Source of the DNA: DATEDA01 sp963744255
Lineage (GTDB): Bacteria; Pseudomonadota; Gammaproteobacteria; Burkholderiales; SG8-39
Length of the DNA stretch: 64,000 nt
Reading direction: 5' to 3'
Assembly: GCA_963744255.1 (NCBI GenBank)
Contig: CAVUSZ010000056.1
Location: 1 to 64,000 of the forward strand
This document shows positions 47,422 through 55,908 of this stretch, piece by piece. A model generated the notes under the pieces. It saw only the letters and a list, made by a program, of their open reading frames with translations, had not been told where the DNA came from and did no database searches. A program made the position numbers and the translations under genes. The stretch's first letter is position 1, and every line of letters begins with the position of its first letter.

Positions 47422-48045
47422 CTAGACGAGACGCGACTGGAACTTGCGCAGCAGGCTCGCCGTCTCGTAGAGCGGCAGGCCCATCACTCCGGTGTAGCTG
47501 CCGAGTATCTCGGGGATGAACGCGGCCGCCCGGCCCTGGATCGCGTAGCCCCCGGCCTTGTCGTAGGGCTCGCCCGTGGCGATGTATTCCTCGATCTCGC
47601 CTTCGCTCAGCTCCCGGAAGCGCACTACGTTCTCGTTCACGAGGGCGTCGAGCGCGGACTCGTGCTTGAGGACCACCGCGGTGAGCACGCGGTGCTCACG
47701 CCCCGACAGCTCTTTCAGCATCGCGATCGCAATGGTGCGATCGGCAGGTTTGCCGAATATCCGGTCGCCCAGGCACACGGCGGTGTCGGCGGCGAGCACC
47801 GGGAACCGCGGCAGGGTCCGCTGCGTCACCCGGAGCCAGCCGGCTTCCGCCTTCTCCATGGCGATCCGCTGCACGTAGGCATCCGGCGCTTCGCTCTCGT
47901 GCGGGGCCTCGTCCAGGTCGCGGCCGCGCAGGCCATGCTCGCGGAAGAGCAGCACCTCGAACGGGACGCCGATCTGCTTCAACAGCTCGCGGCGGCGCGA
48001 GCTGCGCGAGGCGAGGTAGATGCGCGGCAGGCTCGACGACGGCAC
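47422..48045 (-). CDS. maf: Maf-family nucleoside triphosphate pyrophosphatase
   Basis: This 207-residue protein opens with IYLASRSSRRRELLKQIG, the Maf nucleotide-binding motif. It continues through FPVLAADTAVCLGDRIFGKP, then LSGREHRVLTAVVL and GEPYDKAGGYAIQGRAAAFI with conserved catalytic Asp/Lys/Gln. It hydrolyses non-canonical or pyrimidine nucleoside triphosphates (YhdE type). It is located between rlmH and rng as in other betaproteobacteria, with a 9-base gap to rlmH. Confidence 0.94.
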   Translation of the reverse strand: MPSSSLPRIYLASRSSRRRELLKQIGVPFEVLLFREHGLRGRDLDEAPHESEAPDAYVQRIAMEKAEAGWLRVTQRTLPRFPVLAADTAVCLGDRIFGKPADRTIAIAMLKELSGREHRVLTAVVLKHESALDALVNENVVRFRELSEGEIEEYIATGEPYDKAGGYAIQGRAAAFIPEILGSYTGVMGLPLYETASLLRKFQSRLV

Positions 48046-48054
48046 CAGGGGACC

Positions 48055-48525
48055 CTATTCGCGATGGTACGGGTGATTATCGAGTATCGACAGCGCCCGA
48101 TAAAGCTGCTCCGCCAGCACTATGCGAACGATTGCATGCGGCAGCGTGAAGCTCGAGAGCCGAAGCTGCAAGTCGGCCGACTGTCTGAGGGTGGGGTGGA
48201 GCCCGTCCGGGCCGCCGACGAGGAACGCGGCGTCGCGCCCTTCGGCGAGCCACCCCCCGAGGCGCCGGGCGAGGTCGGCGGTCGTCAGGTCCCGGCCCCG
48301 CTCGTCGAGGACGATGCGCCGGCAGCCCGGGGGCAGGGCCGCGGCGATCCGCTTGGCCTCGCCGGCGAGCGCCTGGGCGACGGTCCGGGTCGGGCCGCGC
48401 CGCTCGGGTCGGACCTCGGCCAGCTCGAGGCGGGCCTTCCGCGGAAAGCGTCGGGCGTACTCGGCGAACCCGTCGTCGACCCAGTGGGGCATTCGTTGCC
48501 CCACCGCGACGACGAGTAGCCTCAT
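48055..48525 (-). CDS. rlmH: 23S rRNA pseudouridine-1915 N3-methyltransferase
   Basis: This 156-residue SPOUT methyltransferase begins RLLVVAVGQRMPHWVDDGFA. The trefoil knot region contains RIVLDERGRDLTT, AAFLVGGPDGLHP, and the C-terminal LPHAIVRIVLAEQLYRALSI with HPYHRE at the end, all hallmarks of RlmH. It methylates pseudouridine 1915 in helix 69 of the 23S rRNA. It is 3 bases after rsfS; the pair acts on the large ribosomal subunit. Confidence 0.96.
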   Translation of the reverse strand: MRLLVVAVGQRMPHWVDDGFAEYARRFPRKARLELAEVRPERRGPTRTVAQALAGEAKRIAAALPPGCRRIVLDERGRDLTTADLARRLGGWLAEGRDAAFLVGGPDGLHPTLRQSADLQLRLSSFTLPHAIVRIVLAEQLYRALSILDNHPYHRE

Positions 48526-48528
48526 ACG

Positions 48529-48909
48529 CTAGACCGCGGGTCGCGCGACGGACTTCGGCTTCGCTCGGACGCGCTTCGCTCGCGGCTTCGGCTCGCCCCA
48601 GAGCTCCTCGAGGTTGTAGTACTCGCGGATCGCCGGCTGCATGATGTGGACGACGATGTCGCCCAGGTCGATCAGGACCCACTCGCCGGCGGCTTCGCCC
48701 TCGGTGCCGTAGACCTTCTCGCCGAGGGACTTCGTCCGCTCCTGCACGCGGCTCGCCAGCGCCTTGGTCTGGCGCGCCGACTCGGCGGTGGCGATGATGA
48801 CGCGGTCGAACAAGCTGGAGAGATGGGTGACGTCGAATGCCGCGATGTTGCGCGCCTTGACGTCCTCGAGCGCGGCGATCACCGCCTTCTGCTTCTTGCG
48901 GATGTCCAT
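48529..48909 (-). CDS. rsfS: Ribosomal silencing factor RsfS
   Basis: This 126-residue protein starts at the ATG overlapping the nadD stop (TGATG). Conserved RsfS segments are AALEDVKARNIAAFDVTHLS, FDRVIIATAESARQTKALAS, and GEWVLIDLGDIVVHIMQPAI followed by REYYNLEELWG. It binds uL14 and blocks subunit joining in stationary phase. The extra basic tail (RAKRVRAKPKSVA) is a lineage feature. The order nadD-rsfS-rlmH is widely conserved. Confidence 0.95.
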   Translation of the reverse strand: MDIRKKQKAVIAALEDVKARNIAAFDVTHLSSLFDRVIIATAESARQTKALASRVQERTKSLGEKVYGTEGEAAGEWVLIDLGDIVVHIMQPAIREYYNLEELWGEPKPRAKRVRAKPKSVARPAV

Positions 48910-49577
48910 CAAGCGGTTCTTCCGTCCTCCGAGTAGAGCCGGTGCGCCCGAATATAGGCGAGAACTTCCGGCGGTAGCAAGTAACGCGCGCTCGCGCCCG
49001 CAGCGAGCCGCTTGCGGATGTCGGACGCCGAAATGGCGAGGAGCGACATCGGGAACACGACCATCCGGCCGGCCGGGGCCGCGCGCAGCGCCGCGGGCTC
49101 TCCCGCGCGCCGACGCCACTCCTCGGCGACGGCGGCGGGGAGGGCCTCGGGCACGAGCGAATAGCCGGGGCGCGCGCCGATCGCGAGATGCGCCCGGTCC
49201 GCAAGCTCGCGCCAGTCGCGCCACGTATCGAGCTTGTGGAGCTGGTCCGCGCCGATGATCAGCACGAGCGGCACATCGGCTCCCAACTCCGCCCGCAGCC
49301 GCCGCAGCGTGTCGATCGTGAACTGCGCGGTGGTGTCGAGCGCCTCGGCATCGTCGACGGCGAAGCGCGGGTTGTCGCGGACGGCGAGCTTCACCATCTC
49401 GAGGCGGTGGTGCGCGGGCGTGCGCGGCGCGGCGCGGTGCCCGGGACTCCCCGACGGGATCCAGCGTACGCGCTCGAGGGCGAGGTGCTCCGCCGCCTCT
49501 TCGGCAAGACGCAGATGGCCGTGGTGCACCGGGTCGAAGGTGCCGCCCATCAGACCGAGGGGCGCGGCTGCTGGCAC
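48909..49577 (-). CDS. nadD: Nicotinate-nucleotide adenylyltransferase
   Basis: This 222-residue nucleotidyltransferase starts at GTG 49577. The ATP-binding motif is GLMGGTFDPVHHGHLRLAEE with HxGH, the second motif is VFPMSLLAISASDIRKRLAA (ISxTxxR-like), and the C-terminus is YLLPPEVLAYIRAHRLY. It makes nicotinate adenine dinucleotide in NAD synthesis. It is five bases after the isomerase gene and overlaps rsfS by one base. Confidence 0.95.
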   Translation of the reverse strand: MPAAAPLGLMGGTFDPVHHGHLRLAEEAAEHLALERVRWIPSGSPGHRAAPRTPAHHRLEMVKLAVRDNPRFAVDDAEALDTTAQFTIDTLRRLRAELGADVPLVLIIGADQLHKLDTWRDWRELADRAHLAIGARPGYSLVPEALPAAVAEEWRRRAGEPAALRAAPAGRMVVFPMSLLAISASDIRKRLAAGASARYLLPPEVLAYIRAHRLYSEDGRTA

Positions 49578-49581
49578 TCGT

Positions 49582-50208
49582 TCAGGTGTGCCGCGCGGCG
49601 GCGACCGGCAGGTACCGCAGGCGCTTCATCGCGTCGGAATCGAAGAGCCGCGGGTTGTCGAGGTAGTCGAGCAGCATCGCGGTCGCGTCGACGCCCCAGA
49701 AGAGATGGTCGTCGACGACGAACGTCGGGACGCCGAACACGCCGGCGCGGATCGCCGCGTCGGTATTCTCGCGGAGCCCGGTCTTGACCGTTGCGCTTGC
49801 GGCGAGCAGTCCCGCACCGGCCACGCCTAGCGTGTCGCACAGCACCTTCCATTCGTCGGTCGGCGAGCGGCCCTCGGCCCAGATGAAGTCGAAGATCTTT
49901 TTCACGGCGTCGCAGGTGCCGCCGCAGGCGATCGCGAGTCGCAGCGCGTGCAGCGAGTTGAACGGATGCCCGGGCGGGTATTTCATCGGGATGCCGTGCC
50001 GGTCGGCGTACCACTGGGTGTGGCGGTAGGTGTGGATGCGCTTCGGCTCGATCTCCGCCGGGCCCCTGTGGCCAAAGTGGTTCAGCAACCCGGCGAAGAG
50101 CACCGGCTTGATGTCGAGGTCGGGGCGCCGGAAGATGGCCGGGTAACCGGCGAACTGGAGATAGCTGAACGGCGAGACGAAATCGAAGTGCCAGACGAGC
50201 CGGGCCAT
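49582..50208 (-). CDS. 2-hydroxychromene-2-carboxylate isomerase family (DsbA-fold)
   Basis: The 208-residue thioredoxin-fold protein begins VWHFDFVSPFSYLQFAGYP, with the Ser that replaces the DsbA cysteine and binds glutathione in NahD-type isomerases. Further blocks: KRIHTYRHTQWYADRHGIP, FNSLHALRLAIACGG, GVFGVPTFVVDDHLFWGVD. Family members use glutathione to isomerise a naphthalene catabolite, but most genomic copies have unknown substrates. It is inserted between proA and nadD in the conserved housekeeping string and overlaps the proA stop (TGATG), so it is translationally coupled. Confidence 0.88.
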   Translation of the reverse strand: MARLVWHFDFVSPFSYLQFAGYPAIFRRPDLDIKPVLFAGLLNHFGHRGPAEIEPKRIHTYRHTQWYADRHGIPMKYPPGHPFNSLHALRLAIACGGTCDAVKKIFDFIWAEGRSPTDEWKVLCDTLGVAGAGLLAASATVKTGLRENTDAAIRAGVFGVPTFVVDDHLFWGVDATAMLLDYLDNPRLFDSDAMKRLRYLPVAAARHT

Positions 50209-51461
50209 CAGGCCCTCACCTGGCCGGTCCCGAGCACGACGTACTTCTGCGAGGTGAGCCCCTCGAGCCCCACCGGCCCGCGCGCGTGCAGCTTGTCGGT
50301 GGATATTCCGACCTCGGCGCCGAGGCCGTACTCGAAGCCGTCGGCAAATCGCGTCGAGGCGTTCGCCATCACCGAACTCGAATCGACCTCGCGCAGGAAG
50401 CGCTGCGCGCGCGCCTCGTCCTCGGTCACGATGGCGTCGGTGTGCTGCGAGCCGTACTTCGCGATGTGGTCCATCGCCTGGTCGATGTCCTTCACCACCC
50501 GGACGTTGAGGATGGGCGCGAGGTATTCGGTGTACCAGTCCTGCTCGGTCGCGGGCCTCATCGGCGCGAAAGCGCGCGCCGCTTCGTCGCCGCGCAGCTC
50601 CACGCCCTTCTCGCGGTAGATTCTCGCGAGCGCCGGCAGCACCTGCGGCGCGATCGCCTCGTGGACGAGCAGCGTTTCCATCGTGTTGCAGGTGCCGTAA
50701 CGCTGTGTCTTCGCGTTGTCGGCGATCCGCACCGCCTTCTCCACGTCGGCGCGGTCGTCGACATAGACGTGGCAAACGCCGTCGAGGTGCTTGATCATCG
50801 GAATGCGCGACTCGGCCATGACGCGCTCGACGAGCGACTTCCCGCCGCGCGGCACGATGATGTCGACGTACTCGCTCATGCGCAGCAGCTCGCCGACCGC
50901 CGCGCGGTCGGTCGTCTCCACCACCTGGACGGCGTCCTCCGGCAGTCCCGCCGCGCGCACGCCTTCGCGCACGCAGGCGGCGATTGCCTGGTTGGAGCGG
51001 ATCGCCTCCGACCCGCCGCGCAGGATGCAGGCGTTGCCCGACTTGAGGCACAGCGCCGCCGCATCCGCGGTCACGTTCGGGCGCGACTCGTAGATGATGC
51101 CGATGACGCCGAGCGGCACCCGCATGCGGCCGACCTTGATGCCGGTCGGACGCTCGTGCAGCTCGGTGATTTCGCCGACCGGGTCGGCGAGCGCGGCTAC
51201 CGCCTCGACTCCCTCCGCGATACCCTCGACCGACTCCGGGGTGAGCGTCAACCGGTCGATCAGCGCCGGCTCGAGCCCTGCGGCCCGTGCCGCCGCGACG
51301 TCCGCGGCATTGGCCGCGGCGAGCTTCGGCCGCTCGCGCCGGACCGCCGCCGCGATCGCCGCCAGGGCGCCGTTCTTGCTCGCGGTGTCGGCCCGCGCGA
51401 GCGCGCGCGAAGCCGCGCGGGCGCGGCGGCCGACCTCCTGCATGTACTCCTTCACGTCCAT
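50208..51461 (-). CDS. proA: Gamma-glutamyl phosphate reductase
   Basis: This 417-residue aldehyde dehydrogenase-fold enzyme begins DVKEYMQEVGRRARAASRAL. It contains VPLGVIGIIYESRPNVTADA, the ILRGGSEAIRSNQAIA cofactor region, the catalytic Cys in KTQRYGTCNTMETLL, and the C-terminal STRFADGFEYGLGAEVGIST and GLTSQKYVVLG. It reduces gamma-glutamyl phosphate to glutamate semialdehyde for proline synthesis. It leads the leftward string; in related genomes holA is normally just upstream, but here a rightward ABC operon intervenes. Confidence 0.96.
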   Translation of the reverse strand: MDVKEYMQEVGRRARAASRALARADTASKNGALAAIAAAVRRERPKLAAANAADVAAARAAGLEPALIDRLTLTPESVEGIAEGVEAVAALADPVGEITELHERPTGIKVGRMRVPLGVIGIIYESRPNVTADAAALCLKSGNACILRGGSEAIRSNQAIAACVREGVRAAGLPEDAVQVVETTDRAAVGELLRMSEYVDIIVPRGGKSLVERVMAESRIPMIKHLDGVCHVYVDDRADVEKAVRIADNAKTQRYGTCNTMETLLVHEAIAPQVLPALARIYREKGVELRGDEAARAFAPMRPATEQDWYTEYLAPILNVRVVKDIDQAMDHIAKYGSQHTDAIVTEDEARAQRFLREVDSSSVMANASTRFADGFEYGLGAEVGISTDKLHARGPVGLEGLTSQKYVVLGTGQVRA

Positions 51462-51675
51462 GGCGGGAAGTTTAGTGGAAAGCGCGAGGCGGGGGAGCGC
51501 GCCGCTGCGCAGCAGCGAAGCGGCCCGTTGACGCGTGAGTGGCTCGCCCGCATACTGGCCGCGCCGCTACAGAACGCTGGAAGACGACGCTCCCGTCGTC
51601 ATTCCGGGCGCGGGCGGGGTTCGCACCCTGGATGGTCGAGGGCGGCGCCACAAAATCCGAAGGAGGAGATTGGAA

Positions 51676-52983
51676 ATGAAGCGCAGAACGTTCCTGAAGG
51701 CGGCCGGCGCCGGCGTCACGGCGGTCGGCATCGAAGGCATCCTCACCGCGCACCGCGCCCCGGCGTTCGCGCAAGGCACCACGCTCCACATCCTGCGGTG
51801 GAACGACTTCGTTCCGGCGGCTGACGAGATCTGGCGCAAGGAGTACGTGCCGGTGGCGGCGAAATCGCTCGGGATCAAGCTCAACGTCGAGACGATCAAC
51901 GCCAACGACATCCCGGCGCGCGCCACCTCCGCGATCCAGTCGGGCAACGGTCCCGACATCATCATGCTGCTCAACAACTACCCGCACCTGTACGCGGATT
52001 CCGGGGTAGACGTGAGCGACATCGCCGAGGAGGTCGGCAAGGCGCAGGGCGGGATCTACGCGCTCCCGCAGGCGCTGTGCAAGGTGGGCCCGCGCTGGGC
52101 GGCGATGCCCTGGTCCACGGTGCCGGCGCTCGTCGCCTACCGCAAATCCTGGTTCGATGAGGTCGGCGCGAAGAGCTTCCCGACCACCTGGGGCGAGTAC
52201 CGCGAGGTCGGCAAGAAGCTGAAAGCGGCCAAGCGCCCGATCGGCCAGACGCTCGGCCACACCTTCGGCGATGCGCCGACGTTCACCTATCCCTTCATGT
52301 GGTCGTACGGCGGGCAGGAGATCGACAAGGCCGGGAAGGTGATTCTCGAATCGAAGCAGACGATCGAATCGGTGAACTTCATGGCCGCGTTCTGGAAGGA
52401 CGCGCACGACGAGGGCGGCCTCGCCTGGGACGACACCAACAACAACCGCGCGTTCCTCTCCGGGGAGATCTGCGCCTCCCTCAACGGCGCGTCGATCTAC
52501 GTCGCCGCGCTGCGGGGCAAGGACAAGTTCAAGACCGAGAAGGGCGCGCCGCTGCACACCGACATCCTGCATGCGCCGCTGCCCAAGGGCCCCGCGGGGG
52601 ACGCCCCGTACCACACCGCGTTCACGCACATGGTGATGAAGTACTCCAAGAACCAGAAGGCCGCCAAGGACTTCCTGCGCTGGGCCCATTCCAAGGACGT
52701 CTACGAGAAGTGGTTCATCGTGCAGAAGGGCTTCGCGATCTCGCCGACGCGCGACTGGGAGAAGCACCCGATGTGGAAGGAGGACCCGGTGATGCTGCCG
52801 TTCAGCAAGGCGTCGCTGACGGGCCGTGCCATGGGCTACGCCGGCGAGCCGAACAAGAAGGCGGCCGAGGTGTGGAACAAGTACATCATCACCGACATGT
52901 ACGCCCAGGTCGCGAACGGCAAGATGAAGGCCGAGGACTCGGTCAAGTGGGCCGCGGGCGAGCTGCGCAAGGTCTACGGCTGA
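51676..52983 (+). CDS. Sugar ABC transporter substrate-binding protein, Tat signal
   Basis: This 435-residue extracellular solute-binding protein (family 1) starts at ATG 51676 behind GGAGGAG. The signal KRRTFLKAAGAGVTAVG has the twin-arginine motif, so it is exported folded. The mature domain shows LHILRWNDFVPAADEIW, SGNGPDIIMLLNNYPHLY, PWSTVPALVAYRKSWFDEVG, and FLSGEICASLNGASIY typical of carbohydrate receptors. It is first in a rightward operon with two permeases and an ATPase. The precise sugar or polyol is unknown. Confidence 0.9.
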   Translation: MKRRTFLKAAGAGVTAVGIEGILTAHRAPAFAQGTTLHILRWNDFVPAADEIWRKEYVPVAAKSLGIKLNVETINANDIPARATSAIQSGNGPDIIMLLNNYPHLYADSGVDVSDIAEEVGKAQGGIYALPQALCKVGPRWAAMPWSTVPALVAYRKSWFDEVGAKSFPTTWGEYREVGKKLKAAKRPIGQTLGHTFGDAPTFTYPFMWSYGGQEIDKAGKVILESKQTIESVNFMAAFWKDAHDEGGLAWDDTNNNRAFLSGEICASLNGASIYVAALRGKDKFKTEKGAPLHTDILHAPLPKGPAGDAPYHTAFTHMVMKYSKNQKAAKDFLRWAHSKDVYEKWFIVQKGFAISPTRDWEKHPMWKEDPVMLPFSKASLTGRAMGYAGEPNKKAAEVWNKYIITDMYAQVANGKMKAEDSVKWAAGELRKVYG

Positions 52984-53005
52984 TCGTCGGGCCTTGAGGG
53001 ATCCG

Positions 53006-53953
53006 GTGGTGGCGCGTGCTGGGGGCGCCGTGGGTGCGGCGCTCCCCGCCGACCGCATCGTCGTCTCGCGCTGGACGCGGCTGCTCGAGAATCAGCGCGT
53101 CCTCGCCGTGGCGCTGCTCGCGCCGGGCGTGATCATCCTCACCATCTTCATCGCCTATCCGTTCGTGATGGCGATCTGGTTCGCGCTGACCGACATCACC
53201 GTCGGCGTGGCGGGCAGGTTCGTGGGGGTCGACAACTTCGCCAAGGCCTGGGAGGACACGATCTTCCAGACCGCGTTCAAGAACACGTTCTTCTACACGT
53301 TCTGGGCGACGGTCTTCAAGCTGTCGCTCGGGATGTGGCTCGCGCTGCTCCTCAACCGCCACTTCCGGGGCAAGCGGTTGATCCGCGCTTCGATGCTGCT
53401 GCCGTTCATCATCCCGACGGTGCTCTCGACGTTCGCCTGGCGCTGGATGTTCGACCCGACCTTCAGCGTGATCAACTGGTCGCTCTACCACCTCGGCTGG
53501 ATCACCGACCGGATCCCGTTCCTGTCGAACGGCGACTACGCGATGTGGTGCGCGATCCTCGTCAACACCTGGCGCGGGATGCCGTTCTTCGCCATCACGC
53601 TGCTCGCCGGGCTGCAGACGATCAACCCCGATCTGCACGAGGCGGCGGCGCTCGACGGCGCCAACGCCTGGCACCGCTTCTGGCACGTCACCTGGCCGCT
53701 GCTGCTGCCGGTGACGCTCGTCGTCGTCGTGTTCTCGGTGATCCAGACGTTCTCCGATTTCCAGCTGATCTACGTGCTCACCGGCGGCGGTCCGGCGAAC
53801 GAGACGCACCTCGTCGCCACTTACGCCTACCAGATCGGCGTGGCCTCGGGGCTGCTCGGCCAGGGCGCGGCGATCTCGCTCTTCATGTTCCCGGTGCTGT
53901 TCGCGGTGGTGTGGGTGCAGCTGCGCTACCTGAAGCGGATGGAAGGCGCGTAG
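53006..53953 (+). CDS. Sugar ABC transporter permease (MalF/UgpA-like)
   Basis: A permease of about 315 residues with six helices, beginning its first at VLAVALLAPGVIILTIFIAY, and the EAA motif EAAALDGANAWHRFWHVTWP that docks on the ATPase. The start is uncertain: GTG at 53006 or 53009 (GAGGG upstream) is preferred over TTG 52994. The C-terminal helix FMFPVLFAVVWVQLRYLKRM matches the CUT1 family. It pairs with the next permease in the CUT1 carbohydrate importer. Confidence 0.9.
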   Translation: MVARAGGAVGAALPADRIVVSRWTRLLENQRVLAVALLAPGVIILTIFIAYPFVMAIWFALTDITVGVAGRFVGVDNFAKAWEDTIFQTAFKNTFFYTFWATVFKLSLGMWLALLLNRHFRGKRLIRASMLLPFIIPTVLSTFAWRWMFDPTFSVINWSLYHLGWITDRIPFLSNGDYAMWCAILVNTWRGMPFFAITLLAGLQTINPDLHEAAALDGANAWHRFWHVTWPLLLPVTLVVVVFSVIQTFSDFQLIYVLTGGGPANETHLVATYAYQIGVASGLLGQGAAISLFMFPVLFAVVWVQLRYLKRMEGA

Positions 53954-53956
53954 GCC

Positions 53957-54808
53957 ATGGTCATCGAGCGGCGCTGGAAGAAGTGGCTGTACTTCTACAT
54001 TCCGCTGTCGGTGTTCATCCTCTTCACGCTGTTTCCGTTCTACTGGATGGCGGTGACCGCGTTCCGCCCGGACCCGGAGCTCTACCGCTCCTGGCGCGCG
54101 GCGAACGCGACCCCGTTCTGGACGCTCGAGCCGAGCCTGGAGCACTTCAAGGGCCTGCTCGAGAGCACCGAGTTCCTGCAGTGGCTGTGGAACACGATGC
54201 TGATCGCCACGGTCTCGACGATCATCTCGCTCATCTGCGGGATGTTCGCCGGCTACGCGCTCGCGCGGCTCCGGTTCAGGGGCTCGGAGTTCCTCGGCAC
54301 GGCGATCTTCATCACCTACCTCGTGCCGCAGACGCTGCTCTTCATCCCGCTCGCCGACATCGTCCGCAACATGCACCTCGGCAACACGCCGTGGGCGCTG
54401 ATGCTGACCTACCCGACGTTCCTGATCCCGTTCTGTACCTGGCTCCTGATGGGGTACTTCAAGACCATCCCGAAGGAACTGGAGGAGTGCGCGCGCATCG
54501 ACGGCGCGACGCGCTTCGGCGCGATGGTGCGGATCATCTTCCCGGTGGCGGTGCCCGGGATCCTGTCGGCCGGCATTTTCGCCTTCACGCTGTCGTGGAA
54601 CGAGTTCATCTACGCGCTCGTCTTCCTCTCGTCGGTCGACGAGAAGACGGTGCCGGTCGGGGTGGTGTCCGAGCTGATCCGCGGCGACATCTTCTTCTGG
54701 GGCCAGCTCATGGCCGGCGCGCTGCTCGGCTCGGTGCCGGTGGCGCTCGCCTACTCGTTCTTCGTCGAGTACTACGTCGCCGGCCTGACCGGCTCGGTAA
54801 AGGGCTAG
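53957..54808 (+). CDS. Sugar ABC transporter permease (MalG/UgpE-like)
   Basis: This 283-residue inner membrane protein has six helices, including FYIPLSVFILFTLFPFYWM and the MalG-type segment FAGYALARLRFRG. The EAA loop is ELEECARIDGATRFGAMVRI, and the segment AFTLSWNEFIYALVFLSS is the family signature before the last helices. It follows the first permease by 3 bases and forms the heterodimeric translocation channel with it. Confidence 0.92.
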   Translation: MVIERRWKKWLYFYIPLSVFILFTLFPFYWMAVTAFRPDPELYRSWRAANATPFWTLEPSLEHFKGLLESTEFLQWLWNTMLIATVSTIISLICGMFAGYALARLRFRGSEFLGTAIFITYLVPQTLLFIPLADIVRNMHLGNTPWALMLTYPTFLIPFCTWLLMGYFKTIPKELEECARIDGATRFGAMVRIIFPVAVPGILSAGIFAFTLSWNEFIYALVFLSSVDEKTVPVGVVSELIRGDIFFWGQLMAGALLGSVPVALAYSFFVEYYVAGLTGSVKG

Positions 54809-54810
54809 CG

Positions 54811-55905
54811 ATGGCCGAGGTCGTCCTCACCGGCATCAACAAGTGGTACGACGGCAACGTCCACGCCGTCAAGGACGTCAACCTGCACGCCCGGGACAAG
54901 GAGTTCATGGTCTTCGTCGGCCCGTCGGGCTGCGGCAAGACCACGACCTTGCGCATGATCGCCGGGCTGGAGGAGATCAGCTCCGGCGAGATCCGGATCG
55001 GCGATCGGGTGGTGAACGACCTGCCGCCGATGGACCGCGACATCGCGATGGTGTTCCAGAACTACGCGCTGTACCCGCACAAGTCGGTGTACGCCAACAT
55101 GGCGTTCGGGCTGCAGATGCGGAAGTTCCCGAAGGACGAGATCGAGAAGCGCGTCCAGGCGGCGGCCGAGATCCTCGGCATCCAGCCGCTGCTCGCGCGC
55201 AAGCCGCGCCAGCTCTCCGGCGGGCAGCGACAGCGGGTAGCGCTCGGCCGCGCGATCGTCCGGCACCCGCAGCTCTTCCTGTTCGACGAACCGCTGTCCA
55301 ACCTGGACGCGAAGCTCCGGGTGCAGATGCGCGTGGAGCTGAAGCGCCTGCACGAGCGGCTGGAGACCACCGCGATCTACGTGACCCACGACCAGGTCGA
55401 GGCGATGACCCTCGGCGACCGCGTGGTGGTGATGAAGGACGGCGTCGTGCAGCAGGTCGGCGAGCCGATGGCGCTGTACGGCAAGCCCGCCAACAAGTTC
55501 GTGGCCGGGTTCATCGGCTCCCCGGCGATGAATTTCGCCGAGGTCACGATCGCGGAGTCCGGCGGCGGGCTGTGGGCCGAAGCCGCCGGCATCCGGATCA
55601 AGGTTCCGCAAGCGAGCACCGCGGCCCTGCGGCCGCACACCGGCAAGCGCGCCACGCTCGGCGTGCGTCCCGAAGCGCTGCGGCTCGCCAACGGGTCGGA
55701 TCCGGCCGAGTACATCTTCGACGCGACGGTGGATGTCGTCGAGCCGCTCGGCTCGGAGATCCTGCTGAACATCACCGCCGGGGCGCACGCGCTCGTGGCG
55801 AGAGTCGAGCCGAGCGTCACCGTGAAGATGCACGAGAAGGTGCGCCTCGCGTTCGATCCGGCGAAGCTGCACTTCTTCGATCAAGCCAGCGAAGCGGCGA
55901 TCTAG
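54811..55905 (+). CDS. Sugar ABC transporter ATP-binding protein (UgpC/MalK type)
   Basis: This 364-residue ATPase has Walker A GPSGCGKTTTLRMIAG, the Q-loop VFQNYALYPHKSV, ABC signature LSGGQRQRVALGRAI, Walker B LFLFDEPLSNLDAKLR and the switch His VTHDQVEAM. The C-terminal third is the MalK-like OB/TOBE regulatory domain (LGVRPEALRL). It energises the CUT1 importer encoded upstream; such ATPases may serve several transporters. The ATG lies 2 bases after the permease stop. Confidence 0.94.
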   Translation: MAEVVLTGINKWYDGNVHAVKDVNLHARDKEFMVFVGPSGCGKTTTLRMIAGLEEISSGEIRIGDRVVNDLPPMDRDIAMVFQNYALYPHKSVYANMAFGLQMRKFPKDEIEKRVQAAAEILGIQPLLARKPRQLSGGQRQRVALGRAIVRHPQLFLFDEPLSNLDAKLRVQMRVELKRLHERLETTAIYVTHDQVEAMTLGDRVVVMKDGVVQQVGEPMALYGKPANKFVAGFIGSPAMNFAEVTIAESGGGLWAEAAGIRIKVPQASTAALRPHTGKRATLGVRPEALRLANGSDPAEYIFDATVDVVEPLGSEILLNITAGAHALVARVEPSVTVKMHEKVRLAFDPAKLHFFDQASEAAI

Positions 55906-55908
55906 CAC